From contig DATGKW010000084.1 of assembly GCA_035294465.1 (NCBI GenBank), positions 1-56,654 of the forward strand: DNA of 56,654 bases, given 5' to 3'. Below are positions 42,600 to 50,121 of the stretch, piece by piece. The notes beneath the pieces were generated by a model. That model was not told where the DNA came from, did not search any database, and saw only the letters and a program-made list of their open reading frames with translations. Every line of letters starts with the position of its first letter. Position 1 is the first letter of the stretch. This DNA comes from Paraktedonobacter sp035294465 (GTDB lineage: Bacteria > Chloroflexota > Ktedonobacteria > Ktedonobacterales > Ktedonobacteraceae). The position numbers and the translations under genes are program-made.

Positions 42600-43805
42600 T
42601 TATGGACGCTTATCGGTAGGGCGCTGGGCAGCAGACGATTTGAGATAGTATCGCCAGGTGAGCCAGAGCGTGCCTGGCAAGAGGATAGCTGCCAGCACTA
42701 TCAGGGCTATGAGCGGGAAGAGATTGTTCGATGCTGACGGGGGTGAAGAAGAAGTTATCTGCGGTGTAGGCGCTATAGAACTGGTTGCGGGCGGATAGAC
42801 GCCGGTAATCACGAAATGGGGAGTTCCACCCACGGCAATGGTAGCGAGAATGCTCCGCCCAATAATGTCGAGCATAAGCACATGGCCGTTGGAGAGCGCT
42901 ACAAAGCCTAGCTGCCCGTCATTGGTGATGGCAACCGATTGTGGGGAGGCGTCCAGGTGGAAGACGCGTATCGGCTCCTTTGTTGAAGCGGGTGTGTCGG
43001 TCGTCACAGGACTCAGCACATCCAGTTGATTGTGCTGCTCATCGGGCACGTAGACCTCGCCGGTAGTGTCATCGTAGTCCATTGTACCGAATTGTCCCCC
43101 ACTGAGCAATGTGCGAATAACCTTGCGCGTGTTCAGATCGACGGCCACGACCGTACCCTGGCGGGTGGTCACGTAGGCCGTGAAGCCGCCGGGAATGCTA
43201 ATATTCTCCGGCCCGCCGGGAATAGGCACGGTGCCGAGCAGGTGCCCGGTCGCGTCAAACACCGTGAGCATGGTCGTTCCGGTGATCCAGATCTGATTGG
43301 GAGTCGAAGGAGTAGCATTGGGAGCAACCGACGCAGCTACTGCCAGCCCATAGATGGCCTCGTGCGTGTCGAAAGTTCGCTGGATCGCGCAATTCGTAGG
43401 GTTGATCGCGTACACCTTCGTACTATCCTGACCTGCCGCATAAAGGACGGTTGCATCCTTGCTAAGCGCCAGAAATGATGGCTGACCGGGCGTGTGGGCA
43501 GTGCAGAGCGTTTTGCCTGTGCTCGCAGCGATTACCGCGACCTGCCCAAGCGCGGGCTGCGTAACATAGAGCCACGCTCCATCCAGACTGAGCAAAATAG
43601 TGTGCGGGTTCCCGGACACCGCGATTGACCCGCTTACACGCCGCTGAGCAATGTTGATAACGCCAACACCGCGTGTTGCCCCGGCTACGTAGGCAAGTTG
43701 GGGAGCGCCTCCATCGGCATAAGCTACTGCTGGGAATGCTGCAGCAAATGGAAGCAGTAGGCAGACAGATAAGAAAGAAGCGCAACATTTACGTGGAAGC
43801 GACAT
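42600..43805 (-). CDS. Secreted, membrane-anchored YncE/YVTN-type beta-propeller protein (copy A)
   Basis: Protein of 401 aa with an N-terminal signal peptide ending near AVAYA/DGG, a propeller of about seven blades with repeats such as GNPHTILLSLDGAWLYVTQPALGQVAVI, a Ser/Thr/Pro-rich linker, and a C-terminal transmembrane anchor (about 366-388) with a basic tail. The fold is related to YncE/YVTN-type proteins; no enzymatic residues are recognised. ATG 43805 is preceded by AAAGGAAA at 10 bases; the in-frame ATG 43826 lies earlier. A clear paralogue lies at 51882-53060 on the same strand, so the two enclose the cytochrome oxidase genes. The role is unknown; a link to oxidase assembly or metal handling is inference from position. 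Confidence 0.8.
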   Translation of the reverse strand: MSLPRKCCASFLSVCLLLPFAAAFPAVAYADGGAPQLAYVAGATRGVGVINIAQRRVSGSIAVSGNPHTILLSLDGAWLYVTQPALGQVAVIAASTGKTLCTAHTPGQPSFLALSKDATVLYAAGQDSTKVYAINPTNCAIQRTFDTHEAIYGLAVAASVAPNATPSTPNQIWITGTTMLTVFDATGHLLGTVPIPGGPENISIPGGFTAYVTTRQGTVVAVDLNTRKVIRTLLSGGQFGTMDYDDTTGEVYVPDEQHNQLDVLSPVTTDTPASTKEPIRVFHLDASPQSVAITNDGQLGFVALSNGHVLMLDIIGRSILATIAVGGTPHFVITGVYPPATSSIAPTPQITSSSPPSASNNLFPLIALIVLAAILLPGTLWLTWRYYLKSSAAQRPTDKRP

Positions 43806-43950
43806 CGCTGACGTATTTCCTTTCAACGTTCCTGGCCGGTATGGTTAGTAGGGTACATCAATCTCTGTTTCTTTTCAAGCTAATGGGTGGTTGTTTTCGT
43901 TGCGAATTATTCCAAAGAGTCGGAAGGCGTTAAATACCTATTCACAAATG

Positions 43951-44008
43951 CATAGTTTTATGGTATGCTTGCTTTAGCAATGGTATGATCAATATACCAT
44001 AGTTTTAT
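43951..44008 (+). promoter_or_regulatory. Repeat-rich operator region between propeller A and the oxidase operon
   Basis: CATAGTTTTAT occurs twice as direct repeats (43951-43961 and 43998-44008). Between them ATGGTAT occurs twice (43960-43966 and 43980-43986), and its reverse complement ATACCAT lies at 43994-44000, making a 21-base palindrome 43980-44000 with a 7-base spacer. The region is AT-rich and sits in the divergent gap, so it may hold both promoters and a regulator site. No unambiguous -35/-10 pair could be fixed. Confidence 0.45.
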
Positions 44009-44178
44009 CTTAACAAACGAAGAGGGAGGCTCCCTGGGCATTTCTAATCTTTCCCTGCTACGGATTAGAGAACAAATTGTACAGGGAGCTTTTCTCGAAA
44101 AGGAATGTCTGCGCAAAGGAAATGAAGCACAGACATTTCGGTCCCAGATGATGTCATGCAGATGTCTACGGTCGTGAG

Positions 44179-44214
44179 CCGGCAGAGGTGGAAGAGCACT
44201 TTTTGCCGGTTTTT
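44179..44214 (+). terminator. Terminator-like hairpin in the leader of the oxidase operon (possible attenuator)
   Basis: CCGGCA (44179-44184) pairs with TGCCGG (44204-44209), extended inward by GAGGTG/CACTTT with wobble pairs around GAAGAG, and followed at once by TTTTT (44210-44214). It ends 16 bases before the ribosome site of the first gene and 29 before its start codon. Other leader hairpins are AATGTCTG/CAGACATT near 44105-44141 and GGGAG/CTCCC near 44030-44040. No upstream coding sequence needs this terminator on this strand. Confidence 0.55.
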
Positions 44215-44243
44215 ACGTCAAAAAACAGACAAGGAGGACTGCA

Positions 44244-44969
44244 TTGAAACGTTCACCAGGATTCATCTTTGGGCTCGTAGCGACGATTATTTTGGGGTTC
44301 GGCGTGCTTGCCGGGATCATCATAGGCATGCGCTCCAATGGCGGACTAGGCTACGAGCCCAGCGTTTTGCAGGCGACCAAGACCGGCCCGGGTACTGCAG
44401 AACTCGATCTCTCAACATTTCCTGATAGTCAGGTATGCCACCCCAACGATCCAAACCCGGAAATCGGGTGGGTTTCCTATTGTGCTACCAATCCTGTGGG
44501 TGCTCAAGGCACTACCTGGGAATTGCCCCCGAATAGCCTCATTACCGTTGTCATTCACCAGTATGACAGTGCATCGGGCCTGTACAACGATTTCTTCAGC
44601 AAGGTGCAGGGAACTGTTGGAGGAACGGCAACGTACAATGGGAAAGTCATGAGCCAGATAAACCCGGATGATGCGGCCCATACCTTTACCATCCAATCGC
44701 CTCCTTTTGCCGATCATCCGCTATTCGTCAGTGTTCCGCTTTTAGGGGTCCCGGACAATGCGAATCCGAATGCTGTGACTGTTAATGGCGTTCCTTATCC
44801 GAAGCCGAACGTCATCGAGTTCCAGTTCCGCACGGGGCCTGCTGGCACCACCTACATCTGGCACTGTTATGTTCCCTGTGGCAATGATCGTGAGACCCCC
44901 TATGGTTTTACTGGTCCGATGTCCACAACGGGGTACATGGCTGGAACATTGACTGTCGCGAATTATTAA
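44244..44969 (+). CDS. Membrane-anchored cupredoxin-like protein with noncanonical metal-site pattern
   Basis: First gene of the oxidase operon, 241 aa. A TTG start is supported by AAGGAGGA at 44231-44238 with a 5-base spacer. One N-terminal transmembrane anchor (about 7-29) is followed by a cupredoxin-like beta domain. Candidate ligands are His in DDAAHTFTIQ and the cluster WHCYVPCG with a Met about 14 residues later (TGPM). A classical type 1 site has Cys-x2-4-His-x2-4-Met; here Cys is preceded by His and followed by a second Cys after three residues, with no His after it. The site may be a two-cysteine centre, a copper-delivery site or a disulfide. It could be an electron donor to CoxB, since no cytochrome c gene is present, but that is inference. 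Confidence 0.75.
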   Translation: MKRSPGFIFGLVATIILGFGVLAGIIIGMRSNGGLGYEPSVLQATKTGPGTAELDLSTFPDSQVCHPNDPNPEIGWVSYCATNPVGAQGTTWELPPNSLITVVIHQYDSASGLYNDFFSKVQGTVGGTATYNGKVMSQINPDDAAHTFTIQSPPFADHPLFVSVPLLGVPDNANPNAVTVNGVPYPKPNVIEFQFRTGPAGTTYIWHCYVPCGNDRETPYGFTGPMSTTGYMAGTLTVANY

Positions 44970-44978
44970 GGGGGCAAC

Positions 44979-45761
44979 ATGTCTGAAGCTAATATCGAAG
45001 GAAATGCTGAGAATACGGGACCAGCGGCGGGCGAACCACGCCATATGCGTCGTGTTACCATTCTCTGGGCAGTGCTTTCGGTCGTGCTGATCGTGATCTG
45101 GCTGATTGTGGATCAGTTTATTCTCCCGGGGGCACAGAGTTCTCTTGACAACACCGATAACTTCACGTTTATTGTGATGACCGCCCTGGCTATTCCAGTG
45201 GCTCTGTTCGTCTTTGTGTTTCTTGGTTACAGTCTCTACGCCTTCAGATCGCGTGAAAGGCCAACCGAGGATAGCGTGCCTTTGCAGCCTACAATGGGCA
45301 TCCAAATCGGCTGGCTGGGCATTACTTCCCTGCTGTGTCTATTCCTGTTCATCTGGGGTATGGCGGCTTTTTACCAGGAGACAAGCGCAGCCACCACTTC
45401 CGATACCCTGATTGTCAATGTTACCGCGCAGCAATGGCAGTGGACCTTTGACTATCCGCAGTACGGCGCGACCAGCCAGGGCGCTCAGATCATTGAACTG
45501 CCAGTGAATCGCCCGGTGATTTTCTACGTCACCTCGAAAGATGTGCTGCACGGCTTTGCTATCCGCGCTTTGGGAGTACGCGTTGACGCGAATCCTGGAT
45601 ACACAACTCAAACGTCAGTGGTCACTCCCACGCAGATAGGGACAGATGCGGTGCAATGTGTGGAATTGTGCGGGCTCTATCACTCCTACATGTGGGAGTC
45701 GGTCAAGGTGGTCAGTGCTGATGATTTCAATTCCTGGATCATAGCCCAAGGAGGACAATAA
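44979..45761 (+). CDS. coxB: Cytochrome c oxidase subunit II
   Basis: Protein of 260 aa with two transmembrane helices (about 22-45 and 66-90, with a further hydrophobic stretch near 110-130) and the CuA cupredoxin domain. The dinuclear CuA ligands are all present: His191 (VLHGFAI), Cys227, Glu229, Cys231, His235 and Met238 in CVELCGLYHSYM. No cytochrome c domain is fused, so an external donor is needed. It follows the cupredoxin gene by 9 bases and its stop overlaps the coxA start by one base (TAATG), consistent with a single operon. Confidence 0.94.
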   Translation: MSEANIEGNAENTGPAAGEPRHMRRVTILWAVLSVVLIVIWLIVDQFILPGAQSSLDNTDNFTFIVMTALAIPVALFVFVFLGYSLYAFRSRERPTEDSVPLQPTMGIQIGWLGITSLLCLFLFIWGMAAFYQETSAATTSDTLIVNVTAQQWQWTFDYPQYGATSQGAQIIELPVNRPVIFYVTSKDVLHGFAIRALGVRVDANPGYTTQTSVVTPTQIGTDAVQCVELCGLYHSYMWESVKVVSADDFNSWIIAQGGQ

Positions 45762-47713
45762 TGAGCAGTACAACCAGTAGTACACCTGTGGCTGCTGCCA
45801 AAAGGCCAGGCGTCATGAAGATGCTCTTTCCGAGCATGTTTTCTGGAATCGTGCTTGGCGTGGTTGCAGCTGCTATCGCTGGCGTGGTAATAAATCGTGT
45901 GACTACTGCGTACAGCCCTGACCAGGTTCCCAACGACGATGCGGTTACCGCGGCCGTCTACACAGCCTGGGTGATCTTCTTCTTCGTGGGCATTGGAGCC
46001 TTTAACGGGATCTTCAAATGGGCGTTTGGACGCCGTGAGCCAACCGTTGAGGAAGAGCTGGATCTGGCGGGCAAGGACCAGGGGCTGTGGCGCTACTTCC
46101 GCTGGACGACCGACCACAAAGTTGTCGGCATGCAATACCTGGCGACCGTGTTTGTCACCTTCTTCCTCGGTTCGATGGGAGCCTTCATGATCCGTCTGGA
46201 GCAGTCTCAACCGGGGGCTCTCTTCTTCACACCCAGTACCTACAATACGATTGTAGGTATGCATGGCATCTTAATGATTGCCTCGACTATCATTATGATC
46301 AGCGGCCCCTTCGGAAACTTCGTGCTCCCCATCATGATTGGTGCGCGTGACATGGCGTTTCCGCGACTCAACGCGCTAAGCTACTGGCTGCTATTCACTG
46401 CCATTCCCATCTTCCTGTCCACGCTCTTCCTGGGAGGGTTCCCGACGGGCTGGACCGGCTACGCGCCTCTGGCTGTTCAGGAGTTGACGCCGGGCATGGA
46501 CGCGTACTGTTTCATGATCATCGTCTTTGCTCTCTCGACGACTATTGCAGCGATCAATATTATTACGACCGTGATGGTGTTACGCGCGCCCGGCATGACC
46601 TGGGGGCGACTGCCGATCCTGGTCTGGGGCATTGTCCTCTCGGTTGTTCTGAGCCTGACCGCCTTCCCGTCGTTTATGATCTCTCAGGTCATGGTCCTGA
46701 TGGATCGCATCTTCCAGACTTCCTTCTTCCTGGCTGCTTCTGGAGGAAGTAACTGGTTGTATGAGCATTTGTTCTGGTTCATGGGGCATCCCGAAGTGTA
46801 TGTGATTGCCGTGCCTGCCCTGGCTGTCGCGGCCGAGCTTGTACCGGTCTTTACTCGCAAGCCGATGTATGGCTATCGGTTGATGGTTGGCAGCATCGTG
46901 GGCATTAGCATCCTAAGTTTCATCGTTTGGGGGCATCATCTCTATACCAGCGGATCAGAAAATGCTCTGGCTGCTCCATACATGCTCGATACCGAGTTAA
47001 TCTCGATTCCCACTGGTGTCTTCTTCCTAGTGCTCGTCGGCACGCTCTGGCGTGGGAAGATCTGGATGACAGTTCCCATGCTCTTTGTTTGCGGCGTGCT
47101 GGTCAACTTCGTGATTGGAGGTATCTCAGGGATCTACCTGGCAGATCTGCCTACCGATGAGATTTTACACGGAGGTATGTTTGTCGTCGCGCACTTCCAC
47201 TTTACTCTCGTCGGGGCAGGAGTCTTCGGGTTCTTTGCTGCACTCTACTACTGGTTCCCCAAGATGGTAGGCAAGCGGCTCGATGCAGGTCTGGGTAAAC
47301 TTCACTTCTGGCTGTTTGAGATTGGTTTTGTGGGAACATTCGGGGCGCTATTCTACGCCGGCCTGTTGGGCGAGCCGCGCTGGTCGGCGAATGTCGCGCC
47401 TCCCTTTGCGGTTCCTAATACCATTGCCAGCCTGTTTGCCATCCTGATCGCGGCCTCTGTGTTCACGTTTATCTACAACGTAATACACACGCTGGCGCGC
47501 GGCGAGACTGCTGAGGCCAACGAGTGGGGCGCCAAAACGCTTGAGTGGACGTTGCCAACGCCGGTTCCACTGGAGAATTTTGAAGAATTGCCCGTGGTGA
47601 CGGGCTCTCCCTATGATTATGGGACAGCTTTGCCCGAATTGCCGGTAACGCCTGCGGCAAATATTCCTGGGATTGTTGCAGACACTCAGGTACAATCGCA
47701 ACCAGAGGATTAA
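45761..47713 (+). CDS. coxA: Cytochrome c oxidase subunit I
   Basis: Catalytic heme-copper subunit of 650 aa. Ligands visible: His168 for low-spin heme (VGMHGILMI), His343 of CuB in GHPEVY with Tyr347 for the His-Tyr crosslink, His392-His393 for CuB (WGHHLYTSG), His478 for the high-spin heme and His480 for the low-spin heme (AHFHFT). Glu345 in HPEVY marks an A-type enzyme with a D-channel rather than cbb3. The N terminus (1-120) carries two additional predicted helices before the conserved TTDHKVVGMQY start. Its downstream partners are coxC and ctaG. Confidence 0.96.
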   Translation: MSSTTSSTPVAAAKRPGVMKMLFPSMFSGIVLGVVAAAIAGVVINRVTTAYSPDQVPNDDAVTAAVYTAWVIFFFVGIGAFNGIFKWAFGRREPTVEEELDLAGKDQGLWRYFRWTTDHKVVGMQYLATVFVTFFLGSMGAFMIRLEQSQPGALFFTPSTYNTIVGMHGILMIASTIIMISGPFGNFVLPIMIGARDMAFPRLNALSYWLLFTAIPIFLSTLFLGGFPTGWTGYAPLAVQELTPGMDAYCFMIIVFALSTTIAAINIITTVMVLRAPGMTWGRLPILVWGIVLSVVLSLTAFPSFMISQVMVLMDRIFQTSFFLAASGGSNWLYEHLFWFMGHPEVYVIAVPALAVAAELVPVFTRKPMYGYRLMVGSIVGISILSFIVWGHHLYTSGSENALAAPYMLDTELISIPTGVFFLVLVGTLWRGKIWMTVPMLFVCGVLVNFVIGGISGIYLADLPTDEILHGGMFVVAHFHFTLVGAGVFGFFAALYYWFPKMVGKRLDAGLGKLHFWLFEIGFVGTFGALFYAGLLGEPRWSANVAPPFAVPNTIASLFAILIAASVFTFIYNVIHTLARGETAEANEWGAKTLEWTLPTPVPLENFEELPVVTGSPYDYGTALPELPVTPAANIPGIVADTQVQSQPED

Positions 47714-47734
47714 GAGCACGAGAGGGAGAGTACG

Positions 47735-48352
47735 ATGGATACATCCTTAGAGCATACACACGCGGAAGAGCATTCCCATCTGGAATTGGCACCGCATATT
47801 CGGGTCGCGCGTGCGCGCGCTGGCGTTCTGATGCTGATCATCTCGGATGCCCTGGGCGCGCTCGCCATTCTGGCCGGAGGCGGGTACCTGAGCGCTCTCA
47901 ATACGGAGGGCCAGTTTAAGATTCCAGGCGACTTTGCTCCCTCCTTTGTGCCGGAGCTGATCATCATGATTGGTCTGGTCTTGAGCGGGATAGCCTACTA
48001 CCTGTGGGAACGAGGCGCACGCCGGGCAAAGGATCAGCCGGTCTTTTTTGTGATAGCCCTGGTACTCATGCTTGCGGCTGGCATAGCGGAAACCTGGATA
48101 GGCGCGGCTCTGAAGTATGGTGGGCCAAATATTACAATCGACGCGTACCAGAGTGTGCAGCTCCTGATTGTCTGGTTTACAGGGGTACACTTGCTGTTAG
48201 CGGCGGTTATTGGCCTGCTCTTTGGTGGGCGCCTCCTGCGAGGACGGCCTTTCAAACGTGAATACATAGCCGAGGTAGTTGGCTACTGGTGGTACTACAC
48301 CGTGATTGCTGCTATTGCCCTATGGGTATTCGCGGTGCTGCTTGGACCGTAG
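47735..48352 (+). CDS. coxC: Cytochrome c oxidase subunit III
   Basis: Membrane protein of 205 aa with about five helices, the short form of subunit III seen in caa3-type oxidases. Histidine-rich N terminus (HTHAEEHSHLELAPHIRVA), later QSVQLLIVWFTGVHLLLAAVIGLLFGGR and the C-terminal VVGYWWYYTVIAAIALWVFAVL typical of CoxC. It starts 21 bases after the coxA stop. The cluster of five histidines before the first helix might bind metal, or be incidental. Confidence 0.9.
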   Translation: MDTSLEHTHAEEHSHLELAPHIRVARARAGVLMLIISDALGALAILAGGGYLSALNTEGQFKIPGDFAPSFVPELIIMIGLVLSGIAYYLWERGARRAKDQPVFFVIALVLMLAAGIAETWIGAALKYGGPNITIDAYQSVQLLIVWFTGVHLLLAAVIGLLFGGRLLRGRPFKREYIAEVVGYWWYYTVIAAIALWVFAVLLGP

Positions 48353-48367
48353 GGCGGAGAGACAGAA

Positions 48368-49312
48368 ATGCCGAGTATCTGGGTCGATGCAAGTGGGTGG
48401 CCAGTTCCACCCCAGGTGCTGCTGGCATGCCTGATTGCCGAGATTCTGTACTTCCGTGGATGGGATATCCTTGTCAAAGGGGCGCGGGCAAAGCAAGCCA
48501 GAACCAGGAATGCTCGAACGCTCACCGGCGCTACCGCCGGTGAGCGCCAATCGAAAGCCTGGCTCTGGCGAGGAGCCAGCTTCTCCAGCGCGTTGTTTGT
48601 TTTTCTCATCGCGTCTTCCGCTCCCGTTGATATACTGGCGGGCCGGCTTTTCTGGGTTCACATGGTCCAGCACCTGCTCATTATGAACGTGATGGCTCCC
48701 TTGCTGGTGGCCGGCGCTCCGGTTATTCCATTGTGGCTGGGATTGCCTCGCCAGGTTCGCAAGCTTTTCAAGGTATGTGTCAGGCTGAGGGTCAGGCGCA
48801 TTCTCTATCGGCTGGTGGGCTGGTTGCGTCAGCCGGCCATCTCATGTGGTCTCTTCATCGCTGGTCTATGGGTATGGCACTGGCCGACGCTTTATGACCT
48901 TGCGTTAACGAATGCAATCATTCATAATTGGGGTGAGCATGCAACCTTCCTGGTGGTTAGCATCCTATTTTGGACACAGGTGATCCCGTCACAGCCGCTT
49001 CGCATGCGGACAGGCTATCTTGGGCGCATCGGGTGCGTACTGGTCATAGTGGCACAGAATGTCGTTCTCTCGGCAATCCTGGGTTTTGCCCAGACGCCTC
49101 TCTATGCTCCCTATGCTCACCTGGCGGCAGGGCCGCTTTCCGCACTGCAGGATCAACAACTGGGAGCGGGTATCATGTGGACGTTTGGAGATGTTCCCTT
49201 CGGTGTCTCTCTCGCCGCTCTGCTCCACCGCTGGCTCGGTTCGGTAATGGATGAACCAGAGACGACACCCGCGAGGGAAAAAACGGCGGGCGTGATAGAA
49301 CCGCGCTCGTAG
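48368..49312 (+). CDS. ctaG: Cytochrome c oxidase assembly protein CtaG (caa3 type)
   Basis: Multi-helix membrane protein of 314 aa of the Bacillus-type CtaG family needed for caa3 oxidase assembly, distinct from the copper chaperone CtaG/Cox11. Landmarks are FWVHMVQHLLIMNVMAPLLVAGAPV, FIAGLWVWHWPTLYDLAL, IHNWGEHATFLV and PLSALQDQQLGAGIMWTFGDVP. Conserved His and Met residues at membrane faces may handle copper. It starts 15 bases after coxC. The hydrophilic loop after the first helix contains a perfect 12-bp DNA hairpin (48519-48546). Confidence 0.88.
   Translation: MPSIWVDASGWPVPPQVLLACLIAEILYFRGWDILVKGARAKQARTRNARTLTGATAGERQSKAWLWRGASFSSALFVFLIASSAPVDILAGRLFWVHMVQHLLIMNVMAPLLVAGAPVIPLWLGLPRQVRKLFKVCVRLRVRRILYRLVGWLRQPAISCGLFIAGLWVWHWPTLYDLALTNAIIHNWGEHATFLVVSILFWTQVIPSQPLRMRTGYLGRIGCVLVIVAQNVVLSAILGFAQTPLYAPYAHLAAGPLSALQDQQLGAGIMWTFGDVPFGVSLAALLHRWLGSVMDEPETTPAREKTAGVIEPRS
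48519..48546. repeat. Perfect 12-bp hairpin inside the ctaG coding region
   Basis: CGCTCACCGGCG (48519-48530) and CGCCGGTGAGCG (48535-48546) flank a 4-base loop CTAC. It encodes part of a hydrophilic linker (RTLTGATAGERQ), where selection on protein sequence is weak, so it might be a small inserted palindromic element or an mRNA structure. Confidence 0.5.
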
Positions 49313-49404
49313 TATCTTTCTGCTGCTTTGACAGGCTACTGGATCGTAGTTTCTCATATCAAAGCGGATCAGGAGCATCACGTATCTGGTGAAAGGAAAC
49401 ACCT

Positions 49405-50091
49405 ATGCGGCACACGAATGCTATACATAAACTGGCTCTCGTGGCCCTGCTTATCACTTCAACCCTTGTCGTTATCGTCGCAACTGCCTGGGGAGTCAGA
49501 TTTTTTGCATCGCTTCATAACAACCAGGCGGCAGCTCAGTCGGTTGACAACACTGCCATTGCCGGCTTTCCCATGCCGGGCAATCTCGCGCCTGATTTTA
49601 CACTTACCGATCAGTTCGGTCGCTCGGTCACGCTCTCTTCTCTGCGTGGTCACGAGGTCGTTCTGGCCTTCATTGACGCGCGTTGTACCAGCCTCTGTCC
49701 CTTGACTGCTCAAGTGATGTACAACGCCAAAGCCATGTTAGGGTCTTCAGATGCCGGTAAAGTGGATCTGGTGGCCGTCAATGCCAATCCAGAGGCGACC
49801 AGTATAGCTGAGGTGCAGGCGTGGTCTATCAACCACGGAATGTTGCATCAGTGGGAGTTTCTCACAGGCCCGGCCAAACAATTGAATGCCATCTATCATC
49901 AGTATGATATAGCTGTCGAGGTTCAAGCAAATGGATCTGTGGCGCATGATCCTGCGACTTTCATCATAGACGCCCAGGGGCACGAGCGGCTCTACTTCGA
50001 GACGCTTGACTCAACTGCAAAGGCGGATTTGAACGATGAGGAAGTCGGTATGAAGGATGGCATGCTCCAGTGGTTGCCGCGCCAGGCATGA
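49405..50091 (+). CDS. SCO1/SenC-family copper chaperone or thiol oxidoreductase
   Basis: Extracytoplasmic protein of 228 aa with an N-terminal signal anchor (about 9-31) and a thioredoxin fold. The copper motif is C94-TSL-C98 (DARCTSLCPL) with the conserved histidine His181 in VAHDPATFIID, the three ligands of SCO proteins. SCO inserts copper into the CuA centre of CoxB, or reduces its cysteines. AAAGGAAA precedes the ATG. It lies 92 bases after ctaG and 30 bases before the heme A synthesis gene, so it is part of the same assembly block. Confidence 0.9.
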   Translation: MRHTNAIHKLALVALLITSTLVVIVATAWGVRFFASLHNNQAAAQSVDNTAIAGFPMPGNLAPDFTLTDQFGRSVTLSSLRGHEVVLAFIDARCTSLCPLTAQVMYNAKAMLGSSDAGKVDLVAVNANPEATSIAEVQAWSINHGMLHQWEFLTGPAKQLNAIYHQYDIAVEVQANGSVAHDPATFIIDAQGHERLYFETLDSTAKADLNDEEVGMKDGMLQWLPRQA

Positions 50092-50121
50092 ATAGAGAAT
50101 CGAATAGTCAGGAGACCTGCT

